Below, in pieces: positions 33,387 through 41,976 of a stretch of 64,000 nucleotides of DNA. Origin of the DNA: an uncultured Collinsella sp. (GTDB lineage: Bacteria > Actinomycetota > Coriobacteriia > Coriobacteriales > Coriobacteriaceae); the NCBI GenBank assembly GCA_958407465.1, contig CATYIV010000009.1:1-64000 (forward strand). The letters are read 5' to 3'. A program made the position numbers and the translations under genes. The notes beneath the pieces are model-generated. The model was not told where the DNA came from. It made no database searches and saw only the letters and a program-made list of their open reading frames with translations. Position 1 is the first letter of the stretch. Every line of letters starts with the position of its first letter.

Positions 33387-34781
33387 CTAATTCAAGTTGA
33401 GATGGACCAAAAGAGCTTCGCGATCGTTGGGAATGTTGTCTTCGATCACGGCGTCGAGGGCGGAGTTGAGAAGCTGCCCCAGTTCCGGCCCGGGCTTGAC
33501 TCCAGCACGGATCAGGTCGCCGCCGTTGATGGCGAGCATCTTGAGCGTATAGGGCTCCCCCGCCCTCAGCAGCTCGTGCGCCATCGCGCGCATCTCCTCA
33601 ATCGTCTCAACGTAATAGAAGCACGATGGGGCCTTGCCAAGCGTGTCAGCACGCTTGAGGTCCATGAGCTCGTCAATCAGGCGGGCCGTGTCGACGCCCT
33701 CACCCGAAAGCGCGCGCATCATATTGAGCAGGCAGGAGCGCTCGGGGCGCAGCGGCTTATCGTGATATTTGATGAGCAGGCAAACGTCGCGCACCAGGTC
33801 GTGCGAGAGTGCCAGGCGATCCATAATGACGCGCGCTTTCTTGGCGCCGAGCTCGGGATGACCGTAGAAGTGTCCGCTGCCGGCGTGATCGACCGTAAAG
33901 CACTCGGGCTTGGAGACATCGTGCAAAAACGCCGCCCACATAAGGCTCGACGATGGCGCGACGCCGTCGCACAGCGCCAGCTCCCCTGCCACCGTCAGCA
34001 CACGGGCGATATGCTCGTAGACGTTAAACGCATGATAGACACTTCGCTGATCAAACCCGCGACCCGCTGCCAACTCGGGCACAGCGGCGCAGATGAGCTC
34101 AGGGTAGCGCAACATGGCGTCTCCCCCGTGACCGGTCGAAAGAATGCCCTCGAGCTCAATACCCACACGCTCACGCGCCACGGCATCGAGCAGCGGCGCG
34201 CACTCGGCAAGCGCACGCTTGGTCTCGGGCTCAATCATAAAGTCCAGACGGCAGGCAAAGCGCACCGCACGCAGCATGCGCAGGGCGTCCTCGTTAAAGC
34301 GACGCTTGGGATCGCCGACAGCGCGAATCAGCTTGCGCTCCAAGTCACCCTGGCCGTCGTAGCGGTCGACAAGCCCGCGCTCGGGATGCCAGGCCATGGC
34401 ATTGACGGTAAAGTCGCGGCGCGCCAGATCGTCCTCGAGCGAGGCGGCACGCTCCACACTCTGGGGATGGCGACCATCGGTGTAAAAGCCATCCAGACGG
34501 TACGTGGTGACCTCGATACGCTCGCCATCGGAAATAGCCGTGATTCCGCCAAATTTAATGCCCGACTCCACAACCGCGATGCCGGCGGCCTCGAGCGCCG
34601 CTTTGGACTCCTGCCACAGGCCGCTACAGCACATATCAACATCGTGGCTGGGGTACCCCATCAGGGCGTCGCGCACCCAACCGCCCACGTACCAAGCCTC
34701 AAGACCAGCCGCCTCAAGTGCGCGCAGGACGCACAGGGACGCATCGGACGGTTGAGTACCGTTGAGCGAAACATTGCACAT
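33387..34781 (-). CDS. cca: CCA-adding tRNA nucleotidyltransferase
   Basis: Adds or repairs the 3' CCA of tRNAs. The class II nucleotidyltransferase head is at the N-terminus (YVGGWVRDALMGYPSHDVDM with the catalytic DxD, RRDFTVNAMAWHP, RRFNEDALRMLRAVRFA). An HD domain follows (MWAAFLHDVSKP and LLIKYHDKPLRPERS) and then a short tail. Length 464. AGGAGG nine bases upstream supports ATG 34781. Whether it adds the whole CCA or only part cannot be settled by eye; both tRNAs nearby encode their CCA. Confidence 0.93.
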   Translation of the reverse strand: MCNVSLNGTQPSDASLCVLRALEAAGLEAWYVGGWVRDALMGYPSHDVDMCCSGLWQESKAALEAAGIAVVESGIKFGGITAISDGERIEVTTYRLDGFYTDGRHPQSVERAASLEDDLARRDFTVNAMAWHPERGLVDRYDGQGDLERKLIRAVGDPKRRFNEDALRMLRAVRFACRLDFMIEPETKRALAECAPLLDAVARERVGIELEGILSTGHGGDAMLRYPELICAAVPELAAGRGFDQRSVYHAFNVYEHIARVLTVAGELALCDGVAPSSSLMWAAFLHDVSKPECFTVDHAGSGHFYGHPELGAKKARVIMDRLALSHDLVRDVCLLIKYHDKPLRPERSCLLNMMRALSGEGVDTARLIDELMDLKRADTLGKAPSCFYYVETIEEMRAMAHELLRAGEPYTLKMLAINGGDLIRAGVKPGPELGQLLNSALDAVIEDNIPNDREALLVHLNLN

Positions 34782-34883
34782 GCCTATGGCCTCCTGCGAC
34801 TATCAAATTGGCTATCGATTGCGTCTGCAAGAAGTCTAGCAAGAAACAGCCTCCACTGCACACGCAAGTCCGATAAACAAAAA

Positions 34884-34912
34884 CGCATCCGTCCTAGTCT
34901 AAGACGGATGCG
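34884..34912 (-). terminator. Terminator after the second phosphofructokinase gene
   Basis: Ten-base perfect stem CGCATCCGTC/GACGGATGCG with a T-rich stretch on the minus strand. It lies about 34 bases beyond the stop codon at 34946. Confidence 0.85.
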
Positions 34913-34945
34913 AAATAATCAAACTATTCAGACAAGGTGCCGGAA

Positions 34946-35878
34946 CTAGCAGACCTGGCGAACCTCGATGTGCTTCTTATATTCGTCCACCTTGGCAAAA
35001 TCACCCAGACCGGGGCACTCGACCACGTTGGCGCCAGTGGCCATCGAAAGGCGCAGGGCGTCCCCGACGCGCTCGGGGGCGTCGTGCCACACGGACAGGA
35101 AGGCAGCGAGCGAGGAATCGCCGGCGCACACCGTCGACAGCAGCTTGACGTCGAAGGTGCGGTTGGCAAACCAGATATGCTCGCCGTTGGAGAAGTACGC
35201 ACCGGCGCCACCAAGGGTCAGCAGCACGTTCTTGGCGCCCTTGGCGTGCAGCTCGGCCATAGCGCCCTTGACGGACTCGTCGTCGCCACCGCTCACCTTG
35301 ATGCCAAAGATGTCAAGCAGCTCGTCGTCATTGGGCTTGATCAGCAGTGGCTCCAGAGCAATGAGGTCTGCCAGCTGATGGCTCGAGATGTCGAGGACGA
35401 ACTCGGCCCCCTTGGCCTTGACACGGCGCAGGACCTCGGCCAAGAAGCCCTCGGAAGTGTTGGGAGGCAGCGAGCCGCTGATGACCAGGCAGGTCATGTC
35501 ATCGAGCGAATCGATAAGTTCAAACATCTCCTGCTCGTTGGCCTCATTGATGGCGGCACCGGCATTGACCATGTTGTACTCGGTGTCGGGACCGGCGTTG
35601 AGGAACACATTGACGCGCGTAATACCGTCGGTCCACACGGGCTTGACGGGCACGCCCAGGGCCTCGGCGCCCTTGACGATGAACTCACCCGAGAAGCCGG
35701 CGAAGAAACCCAGGATCGTGGTGTCGACACCATAGTGGTCAAGCGTAAACGAGACGTTGAGGCCCTTGCCGTTGGGCGTGTAGACGGCATTGCGGGTACG
35801 CGTGACGGTATTGGCAGTAAGGCCGTCGCAGGCGATGTTGTAGTCAATGGCGGGATTTGCAGTGAGCGTGTAAATCAT
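34946..35878 (-). CDS. 1-phosphofructokinase family sugar kinase (PfkB), copy 2
   Basis: Probably phosphorylates fructose 1-phosphate to fructose 1,6-bisphosphate. The 310-residue PfkB protein opens with MIYTLTANPAIDYNI, has GKGLNVSFTLDHYGVDT and GISGSLPPN-like VISGSLPPNTSE, and ends with the anion-hole/catalytic region written CAGDSSLAAFL instead of the usual GAGDSF. AAAGGA precedes ATG 35878. A close paralogue lies 189 bases upstream, each gene with its own terminator. It may instead prefer another hexose phosphate such as tagatose 6-phosphate. Confidence 0.87.
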   Translation of the reverse strand: MIYTLTANPAIDYNIACDGLTANTVTRTRNAVYTPNGKGLNVSFTLDHYGVDTTILGFFAGFSGEFIVKGAEALGVPVKPVWTDGITRVNVFLNAGPDTEYNMVNAGAAINEANEQEMFELIDSLDDMTCLVISGSLPPNTSEGFLAEVLRRVKAKGAEFVLDISSHQLADLIALEPLLIKPNDDELLDIFGIKVSGGDDESVKGAMAELHAKGAKNVLLTLGGAGAYFSNGEHIWFANRTFDVKLLSTVCAGDSSLAAFLSVWHDAPERVGDALRLSMATGANVVECPGLGDFAKVDEYKKHIEVRQVC

Positions 35879-35885
35879 GGATGTT

Positions 35886-35916
35886 CCTTTCACGAAATAA
35901 CGTGTTAATGAAAGTA
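35886..35916. promoter_or_regulatory. Operator-like CTTTCA...TGAAAG site upstream of the second phosphofructokinase
   Basis: CTTTCA at 35886-35891 and TGAAAG at 35911-35916 form inverted half sites with a 19-base gap just before the start codon at 35878. The same hexamers occur in the fruA/rpiR intergenic region, suggesting a common regulator. Confidence 0.4.
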
Positions 35917-36007
35917 TATTCCACGCATCGGTAAAAGGCTAGGACAACTCGGTGAACGGTGTGGAAGCGATGAAGTACGGCAGGACACCTCTCCCCCATG
36001 GCGGAAC

Positions 36008-36039
36008 AAAAAAGGCGCCCCGACCGAAACCGGGGCGCC
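36008..36039 (-). terminator. Terminator after the first phosphofructokinase gene
   Basis: The stem GGCGCCCC/GGGGCGCC with a ten-base loop is followed on the minus strand by six T. It begins 29 bases after the stop codon. Confidence 0.88.
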
Positions 36040-36067
36040 GCATGCGCACGAATATGTCGCGATTCGA

Positions 36068-37000
36068 TTACTGACGATCGAGCTTGCGGACGGCAACGCG
36101 CTTGCTGTACTCATCGACGTGACCAAAGTCGCCAATGCCGACGGACTCGGCAACGTTGGCGCCGGTGGCCATAGCGAGCTTCATGGCCTCCTCGACGTTG
36201 TCGCGATCCCTGTACCACTTGTGCAGGAACGCAGCGAGGGTGCAGTCGCCGGCACAGACGGAAGAGACCAGCTTAATGTTGAACTCACGCTTGGCGTACC
36301 AGATGTCCTCGCCGTTGGAGAAGTAAGCGTCGCCGCGGCTACCACGGGTGAGCAGCACGTTCTGAACGCCGGCGTCGTGAGCCATCTTCATGGCAACGCG
36401 GACCTCGTCGTCGGTGTCGACCGGCACGCCGAAGATGGCCTTCATCTCGTGATGGTTCGGCTTGATGAGCAGCGGCTTCTTGTGAGCGAGCTCCTTGAGC
36501 TTGTCGGAGGACAGGTCCAAGACGACATCGGCGCCACGAGCCTGAGCGTGCTCCATGACCTGAGCCAGGAAGTCAGGCGTAGCTTTGGGAGGCACGGAGC
36601 CGGAAACGATCAGGCACTCGAGATCGCCCGCGGTGTCCAGGATGTTGTAGAGCTCCTCCTGGTGCTGCGGCGTGATCGGAGCACCCGGGTTCAGGATGCC
36701 GTACTCGTGCTGGCCATCGTTGACATAGGTGTTAATGCGCGTGATACCGTCGGTCCAGACCGGGCGGCAGAGGCAACCCAGGTTCATGACCTCCTCGACG
36801 ATGAACTTGCCCGTGAAGCCGGCGAAGAAGCCGAGCGCGACGGTGTCGACGCCCATCTTCTTAAAGGCGAAGGACACGTCGAGGCCCTTGCCGTTAGCCG
36901 TGTAGCTGGCCGAGCCGGTGCGGACGTTCTCGTCGGGCTCGAGCGGAGAGCTCGAAACCGTCATGTCGACAGCCGGGTTAGCGGTTAGCGTGTAGAACAT
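36068..37000 (-). CDS. fruK: 1-phosphofructokinase family sugar kinase (PfkB), copy 1
   Basis: Paralogue of the next gene, likewise 310 residues: MFYTLTANPAVDMTV, NGKGLDVSFAFKKMGVDT, DGITRINTYVND, LIVSGSVPPKATPD. The catalytic loop reads CAGDCTLAAFL; the aspartate base is kept, while the usual first Gly and the Ser are both Cys. GGGGG nine bases upstream supports ATG 37000. It is downstream of ptsI on the same strand with 74 bases between them and no visible terminator, so it may be co-transcribed with ptsI. Fructose 1-phosphate is the expected substrate given the fructose PTS here. Confidence 0.88.
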   Translation of the reverse strand: MFYTLTANPAVDMTVSSSPLEPDENVRTGSASYTANGKGLDVSFAFKKMGVDTVALGFFAGFTGKFIVEEVMNLGCLCRPVWTDGITRINTYVNDGQHEYGILNPGAPITPQHQEELYNILDTAGDLECLIVSGSVPPKATPDFLAQVMEHAQARGADVVLDLSSDKLKELAHKKPLLIKPNHHEMKAIFGVPVDTDDEVRVAMKMAHDAGVQNVLLTRGSRGDAYFSNGEDIWYAKREFNIKLVSSVCAGDCTLAAFLHKWYRDRDNVEEAMKLAMATGANVAESVGIGDFGHVDEYSKRVAVRKLDRQ

Positions 37001-37074
37001 TTACAGTACCCCCTGTATATGTGAGGGCCGCGTGGCCGGCCCATTCCAACCACGCGGTTACCTCTGATACCAAA

Positions 37075-38778
37075 TTAGCGAGCTGCGGACTCGAGCAGTG
37101 CCTTGACCTCGGCGGCGGTGTTGCAGGCGAGTGCCTTCTCGGCGAGCTCGTCGCACTCGGCCTTGGTCCACTGGCTGATGGTCTTGCGGGCGCGCAGGAT
37201 CGACGGAGCGCTCATCGAGAACTCCTCCAGGCCCCAGCTGATCAGCAGCGGCTCGAGCAGCGGATCGGCAGCGGCCTCGCCGCACATACCGACCATGATG
37301 CCGGCCTTCACGCCGCTCTCGATGATGTTCTTGAGCGAGCGGAGCACGGCGGGATAGTAAACCTGGTACAGGTTGGAGATGGTGTCGTTACCACGGTCGG
37401 CGCACATGGTGTAGCCGATGAGGTCGTTGGTGCCGATGGAGAAGAAGTCGGCAACCTCGGCAAGACGGTCTGCGAGCAGCGAAGCGGCGGGTGTCTCGAC
37501 CATGATGCCGACCTCGATGTTCTCGTTGAACTTGCGACCCTCTTCGGTCAGCTCGGCCTTGCACTGCTCGACGAGCTCCTTGACAGCCAAGACCTCCTCG
37601 ACGCAGGTGACGAGCGGGATCATGATCTTGACGTCACCGAAGGCGCTAGCGCGCAGCAGAGCGCGGAGCTGGACCTTGTACTGGTCGGGATTGGCAAGGC
37701 AGTAACGCACGGCGCGGAAGCCCATGAAGGGGTTGTCTTCCTTGACCATATGCAGATACGGAATCTCCTTGTCGCCACCCACATCGAGCGTGCGGATGAT
37801 GACCGGAGCACCCTTGAGCGCGCTGGCGACCTTACGGTAGGCGTTGAACTGCTCCTCCTCGGAAGGAAGCTCAGCAGAGTCCATGAACAGGAACTCGGAG
37901 CGGAACAGGCCGATAGCCTCGGCGTCGTGATCGAGCGCGTTGGGCACGTCATCGGGGTTACCGATGTTGCAGGCGATGATCTTCTTGATGCCATCGGCAG
38001 TCACGGACGGCTTGCCACGGAAGGCCTCGAGGGCTGCCTTCTCGGCAGCGAAGGCCTCGGCCTTGGCGGTGTAGGCAGCAAGCGTCTCCTCGTCGGGATC
38101 GGCCTCGACGATACCCTTGCCGCCGTCGACGACAACGGTCATACCGTTGCGCAGCGCGGTGCAGCTGTTGGAAACCGAAAGGACAGCCGGGATCTCGAGG
38201 GCACGCGCGATGATCGCGGAGTGCGACGTGCGGCCACCGGTCTCGGTGACGATACCGGCAACGTGAGCCTTATCGATCGTGGCGGTCATGGACGGCGTGA
38301 GGTCATGCACGACAACGACGGTGTTCTCGGGCAGGACGGAGAGGTCGACGACCTCCTTGCCCAGCAGCTCGGCCAGAATACCGGTGCGGATGTCGGCGAT
38401 GTCGGCCGCGCGCAGACGGAACATCTCGTCGTCCATGGACAGGAACATGTTCTCGAACATGGTCGAGGTGTCCATGAGCGCCTGCTCGGCGCAGGTGCCG
38501 CCATCAATGGCGGCGTTGATGGCGTCGGTCATGCCCGGATCCTGAGCCAGGACAATGTGTCCGCTCATGATCTCGGCCTCGGCCTCGCCCACCGTCTCCT
38601 TCATGTGGTCGGCCTGAGCCTGGGTCTTCTCGCAGAAGACCGAAAGAGCGGACTGATAGCGCTCCTTCTCTGCTGCCGAATCAGCAACCTCGTGCGGCTC
38701 AAACGTCAAGTCGGGATCGACGGCGACCATGACGGTGCCGATACCGATGCCCTCGGAAGCGTTGACTCCCTGATACAT
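37075..38778 (-). CDS. ptsI: PTS enzyme I (phosphoenolpyruvate-protein phosphotransferase)
   Basis: First phosphoryl carrier of the sugar phosphotransferase system; passes phosphate from PEP to HPr. The phosphohistidine is in GGRTSHSAIIARALEIPAV. The C-terminal PEP-binding barrel shows IGLFRSEFLFMD, IIRTLDVGGDKEIPYL, GIMVETPAA, FFSIGTNDLIGYTMCADR and GMCGEAAADP. ATG 38778 is preferred over 38784 since AGAGAGGA then has proper spacing. Length 567. It lies downstream of ptsH and upstream of fruK on the same strand. Confidence 0.95.
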   Translation of the reverse strand: MYQGVNASEGIGIGTVMVAVDPDLTFEPHEVADSAAEKERYQSALSVFCEKTQAQADHMKETVGEAEAEIMSGHIVLAQDPGMTDAINAAIDGGTCAEQALMDTSTMFENMFLSMDDEMFRLRAADIADIRTGILAELLGKEVVDLSVLPENTVVVVHDLTPSMTATIDKAHVAGIVTETGGRTSHSAIIARALEIPAVLSVSNSCTALRNGMTVVVDGGKGIVEADPDEETLAAYTAKAEAFAAEKAALEAFRGKPSVTADGIKKIIACNIGNPDDVPNALDHDAEAIGLFRSEFLFMDSAELPSEEEQFNAYRKVASALKGAPVIIRTLDVGGDKEIPYLHMVKEDNPFMGFRAVRYCLANPDQYKVQLRALLRASAFGDVKIMIPLVTCVEEVLAVKELVEQCKAELTEEGRKFNENIEVGIMVETPAASLLADRLAEVADFFSIGTNDLIGYTMCADRGNDTISNLYQVYYPAVLRSLKNIIESGVKAGIMVGMCGEAAADPLLEPLLISWGLEEFSMSAPSILRARKTISQWTKAECDELAEKALACNTAAEVKALLESAAR

Positions 38779-38911
38779 TCCCATTCCTCTCTCCGTGTCA
38801 TGTGATAAAGCGTTTTGCCATATCCATGACAAAAGAGCGCAGCTACCTTACAACAGGTCACTGCGCCCCCAAATATGAACTTAGTTGTTCAACATGCGAC
38901 CCGTTTGAGTT

Positions 38912-39175
38912 CTACTCGCCAAGACCGCTCTTGATGAGCTCGATGGCAGCAGCCAGAGCCTCGGCCTCGTCAGCGCCGTCGCACTTGACCTCGACCTCAG
39001 TGCCGCAGGGGATACCAGCAGCCATGAGGGCCATCGGGGACTTGCCGTTGACCTCCTTCTCGGGGGTGACGACCGTCACGTCACAGGCGTACTTGCCCAT
39101 GGTGGAGGCGAACAGACCAGCCGGACGCATGTGCAGACCCTGAGGATTAACGAGGGTAGCCTTCTCAGAAACCAT
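38912..39175 (-). CDS. ptsH: Phosphocarrier protein HPr
   Basis: Small cytoplasmic carrier taking phosphate from enzyme I to enzyme II. The 87-residue protein has the active-site histidine in NPQGLHMRPAG (about residue 15) and the regulatory serine in VNGKSPMALMAAGI (about residue 45), so HPr-kinase control is possible. AAAAAAGGAG lies just before ATG 39175. The 550 bases upstream have no gene but contain a very long hairpin and a palindromic repeat. Confidence 0.95.
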   Translation of the reverse strand: MVSEKATLVNPQGLHMRPAGLFASTMGKYACDVTVVTPEKEVNGKSPMALMAAGIPCGTEVEVKCDGADEAEALAAAIELIKSGLGE

Positions 39176-39312
39176 AGTTGACTCCTTTTTTGTGTTTAAC
39201 CCCTGTCATGTATGTGGCAGGAGTCAGATTCACGACGTTGTTTATATTAACTCACATCAAACGGTTTTTCATTATGTTTCGGACGAATTGTTGGACAGAT
39301 GTGTTTGTCGTC

Positions 39313-39464
39313 CGCTTGCTCGCCCACAGGGGGCCGGGCGCGGCCAGTGAGATTTCCTGCTCTACAGTCCTGCTCGCACGAAGAGCACATTAAGTGCTCT
39401 TCGGCTCGTGCGGAACTCGCGATAAATCTCACTGGCCGCGCCCGGCCCCCTGTGGGCGAGCAAG
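39313..39464. repeat. 152-bp inverted repeat with perfect 40-bp arms
   Basis: The left arm (39313-39352) begins GCTTGCTCGCCCACAGGGGG and the right arm (39425-39464) is its exact reverse complement. The 72-base centre contains a second palindrome (CGAAGAGCAC, five bases, GTGCTCTTCG). It contains no convincing gene. It resembles a MITE-like element or a structured RNA locus. Confidence 0.9.
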
Positions 39465-39569
39465 CTGCAGAAACTCGGTCGGTCCAGAGCAATATCGTGC
39501 GAACGGAATTCTGGCTAATGATCTGTTCGCGACAAAGACTCGATAGGTAGCCCCCTCTATGCCCTTTTG

Positions 39570-39640
39570 TAAGTTGCGGTGAAATAGGGACTGAATTTGG
39601 GGTTGAATCGTTTAAACAGTCCCTATTTCACCGCAACTTA
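39570..39640. repeat. 71-bp palindromic repeat, copy 3
   Basis: TAAGTTGCGGTGAAATAGGG and CCCTATTTCACCGCAACTTA as perfect inverted arms, extended by ACT/AGT, around a 25-base centre. Best-conserved copy of the family in this window. It lies between the long hairpin and the fruA terminator. Confidence 0.88.
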
Positions 39641-39656
39641 TGGGAGGGATAGAAAA

Positions 39657-39688
39657 AAGGCGGAGGCCCTGGGGAGGGACTCCGCCTT
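39657..39688 (-). terminator. Terminator after the fructose PTS gene
   Basis: AAGGCGGAG pairs with CTCCGCCTT and is followed on the minus strand by a run of six T. It begins 37 bases past the stop codon. Confidence 0.85.
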
Positions 39689-39724
39689 ATATACAGGGGG
39701 CGATGTTATTCGCGGGCTGGGGGA

Positions 39725-41704
39725 TTAGACCAGGCGGGCGTTGATCGTCTTGGCGATCTCGGCGGCGTCGGTGGAACCCTTGACGGTGGCACGGAAGTCC
39801 TCGTCCATGAGCGCCTCGGCGACCTTGGACAGGATCTTGAGGTGCGTGGTGCCAGCCTGGGCACCGGGGATGAGCAGAGCGATGGCCACGTTGACGGGAG
39901 CGCCGTCCATGGTGTCCCAACCGGTCACGCCGGACTCATCCTTGACGACGATGACGGCAGCCTCGGTAATGGCGTCGGACTTGGCATGCGGGATGGCGAA
40001 GCCCTCCATCATGCCCGTGGTGCCCTCGGCCTCGCGGGCCAGGAAGGCGTTCATCACGGCGTCGGCGTCGCTGGCGATACCGGCCTTGACGGCCTGGTTG
40101 GAAACGAAGCTCAGAGCCTCGTCACGAGAAGCGAAGTCCTCGGCAACAAAGACATTCTCGACCTTCACGAAGTCGGCAGCCTCGGCCTTGGGGGCCTCAA
40201 CGGGCTTGGTTGCAGGAGCGGCCTTCTGATTCTTCTCGAAGTCGTACTTCTTGAAGGCCACGAACAGGATGCCACCGACCACAGCGCCGATGAGGATCGC
40301 GAGGACCCAAAGCGGACCGTTCTCGACAACGGGCAGGACCAGGAAGCCACCGTGAGGCGCCGGATCGTGAACGTTGAACATAATGGTCAGGATCGAAGCG
40401 ATAGAGGAACCGAGCATCATGATGGGCATGACGGGCCAGATGTTCTTGGTCATGAACGGAATGGCGCCCTCGGTGATGTGGGTGCAACCAAGGATGAGGT
40501 TGACGACACCGGCGTCGTGATCCTCCTGGCTGAAGTACTTCTTGCCGACAACGACGGCAAAGGTGGTGATCAGCGGCGGAACGATGCAGGCGGCGGAGAC
40601 GGCAGCCATGAAGTTGGTGCCGAAGTTGTAGGTATCGGTGCCAACACCGGCGGCCAGAGCCTCGGTGAGCATAGCAGTACCGGTGACATAAGCAGCCTTG
40701 TTGACCGGGCCGCCCATGTCAAAGGCGCACATGCAGCCGATAGCAAGACCCAGGACAACGGCGCCAGAGGCGGACAGGCCCTTGAGGAAGTCCATCATGG
40801 CGGTGTTGATGGCAGCCATGGGGCCGGAAATGCCAAGCATGACCAGGCCGACAATAGCCGTCGAGAACAGCGGGTACAGGAAGATAGCCTTGAGGCCGTC
40901 CAGGTTCTTGGGCAGGCCGGCAAAGACCTTCTCGAGTAGCAGGATGACATAGCCGGCGAGGAAGCCGCCGACGATGCCGCCCAGGAAGCCGAAGCCCACG
41001 CCGGCGCCACCGGCGTCGATCATGCCGGTCTCGGCGTTAACAGGCAGGCCCTGGATGGCGATCATACCGGCAACAAAGCCGGGGACGAGCGCCGGGCGCT
41101 TGCCGATGGATTCGGCGATGTAGGCGGAAAGCACCGGGACCATAAGGTTCATGGCGATGCCGCCGATGATCTTGAGCATCGCAGCAAAGCTGTTGTAGTC
41201 AGACGCCGTCGAATCGAAGGACGTAATGCCCCACAGGAACGAAACGGCGGTCAGGACACCACCAGCAACGACGAAGACCAGCATGTGGCTGACGCCGTTC
41301 ATGAGGTGCTTGTAGATGATGTGGCCGATGGACTCCTTCTCCTCGACCTCGTCCTCGACATCGGCAGCAGCCGCAACCGTGTCGTCGCCCTTGGCGGCGA
41401 GCGCGCGGTCAATCAGCTTACCGGCGGCCTCAACGGACAGGGCCTTGGAAACACCAACGGAAACCATGGGCTTGCCGGCGAAACGCTCAGCCTGGACATC
41501 CTTGTCGGCTGCGACGACGACGGCCTTGGCACCAGCGATCTCACTCTTGGTGAGCCCGTTCTCGACACCGACCTGGCCATGAGTCTCGACCTTAATGGTC
41601 AGACCGCGCTCGGCAGCTGCCTTCTCCAGCGCCTCCTTCGCCATGAAGGTGTGCGCAATGCCAGTCGGGCAACCGGTTGCGGCGATGATGTCAAACTTAG
41701 CCAT
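39725..41704 (-). CDS. fruA: PTS fructose transporter, EIIBCA in one chain
   Basis: Imports fructose and phosphorylates it to fructose 1-phosphate. EIIB is first (IIAATGCPTGIAHTFMAKEAL, phospho-Cys near residue 11). EIIC runs from about residue 125 to 475 with ten or so membrane segments (MGGPVNKAAY, HITEGAIPFM). EIIA is at the end (phospho-His in EGFAIPHAKSDAI). Total 659 residues. AAGAAGGAGGG before ATG 41704 supports the start. The missing general PTS proteins are encoded next door (ptsH, ptsI), and a divergent RpiR regulator faces it. Confidence 0.94.
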   Translation of the reverse strand: MAKFDIIAATGCPTGIAHTFMAKEALEKAAAERGLTIKVETHGQVGVENGLTKSEIAGAKAVVVAADKDVQAERFAGKPMVSVGVSKALSVEAAGKLIDRALAAKGDDTVAAAADVEDEVEEKESIGHIIYKHLMNGVSHMLVFVVAGGVLTAVSFLWGITSFDSTASDYNSFAAMLKIIGGIAMNLMVPVLSAYIAESIGKRPALVPGFVAGMIAIQGLPVNAETGMIDAGGAGVGFGFLGGIVGGFLAGYVILLLEKVFAGLPKNLDGLKAIFLYPLFSTAIVGLVMLGISGPMAAINTAMMDFLKGLSASGAVVLGLAIGCMCAFDMGGPVNKAAYVTGTAMLTEALAAGVGTDTYNFGTNFMAAVSAACIVPPLITTFAVVVGKKYFSQEDHDAGVVNLILGCTHITEGAIPFMTKNIWPVMPIMMLGSSIASILTIMFNVHDPAPHGGFLVLPVVENGPLWVLAILIGAVVGGILFVAFKKYDFEKNQKAAPATKPVEAPKAEAADFVKVENVFVAEDFASRDEALSFVSNQAVKAGIASDADAVMNAFLAREAEGTTGMMEGFAIPHAKSDAITEAAVIVVKDESGVTGWDTMDGAPVNVAIALLIPGAQAGTTHLKILSKVAEALMDEDFRATVKGSTDAAEIAKTINARLV

Positions 41705-41725
41705 GTGTCCCTCCTTCTTGAGTAC

Positions 41726-41766
41726 AGCGCCCGCGGGCGCTCCCCTACACGCGCTTCGATGCGCGT
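41726..41766 (-). other. Two hairpins in the fruA 5' leader
   Basis: A perfect 16-base palindrome AGCGCCCGCGGGCGCT (41726-41741) and a stem ACGCGC-TTCGAT-GCGCGT (41749-41766) lie between the probable fruA promoter region and its ribosome site. On the plus strand the second one is followed by five T. A leader attenuator is possible but not shown. Confidence 0.4.
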
Positions 41767-41830
41767 TTTTCCACAACTGAAAGATACCAACCTACCGTCC
41801 GCGTGAGAAGAGCTAAGGTGCAAATCTCCG

Positions 41831-41869
41831 GTGAAAGGTTCTTTCATAACCGTAAACGGTAAGTGAAAG
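41831..41869. promoter_or_regulatory. Operator-like sites in the fruA/rpiR divergent region
   Basis: GTGAAAGGTTCTTTCA (41831-41846) is an inverted repeat TGAAAG-GTT-CTTTCA. A second GTGAAAG begins at 41863, 32 bases (three helical turns) further on. Likely binding sites for the neighbouring RpiR regulator. A TATACT -10-like box for that gene is at 41923-41928. Confidence 0.5.
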
Positions 41870-41976
41870 TTTACCATCAACACTTGAAACGGCAAGGTGT
41901 ATCTTGTAATTGAAAATGCCCGTATACTATGGCATTGCGAATCAAATTAGATTTTCATGCCAACCAGGAGCCATCC

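Noticed and set aside
38802-39143. Plus-strand frame between ptsI and ptsH
   Set aside because: It overlaps ptsH antisense, has no ribosome site and its translation shows no recognisable features.
39178-39550. Short frames on both strands within the 39176-39724 gap
   Set aside because: They arise from the long inverted repeat read in either direction and have no ribosome binding sites or family resemblance.
7138-39640. The palindromic repeats as CRISPR repeats
   Set aside because: The copies are kilobases apart, internally palindromic and lack regular spacers or cas genes.
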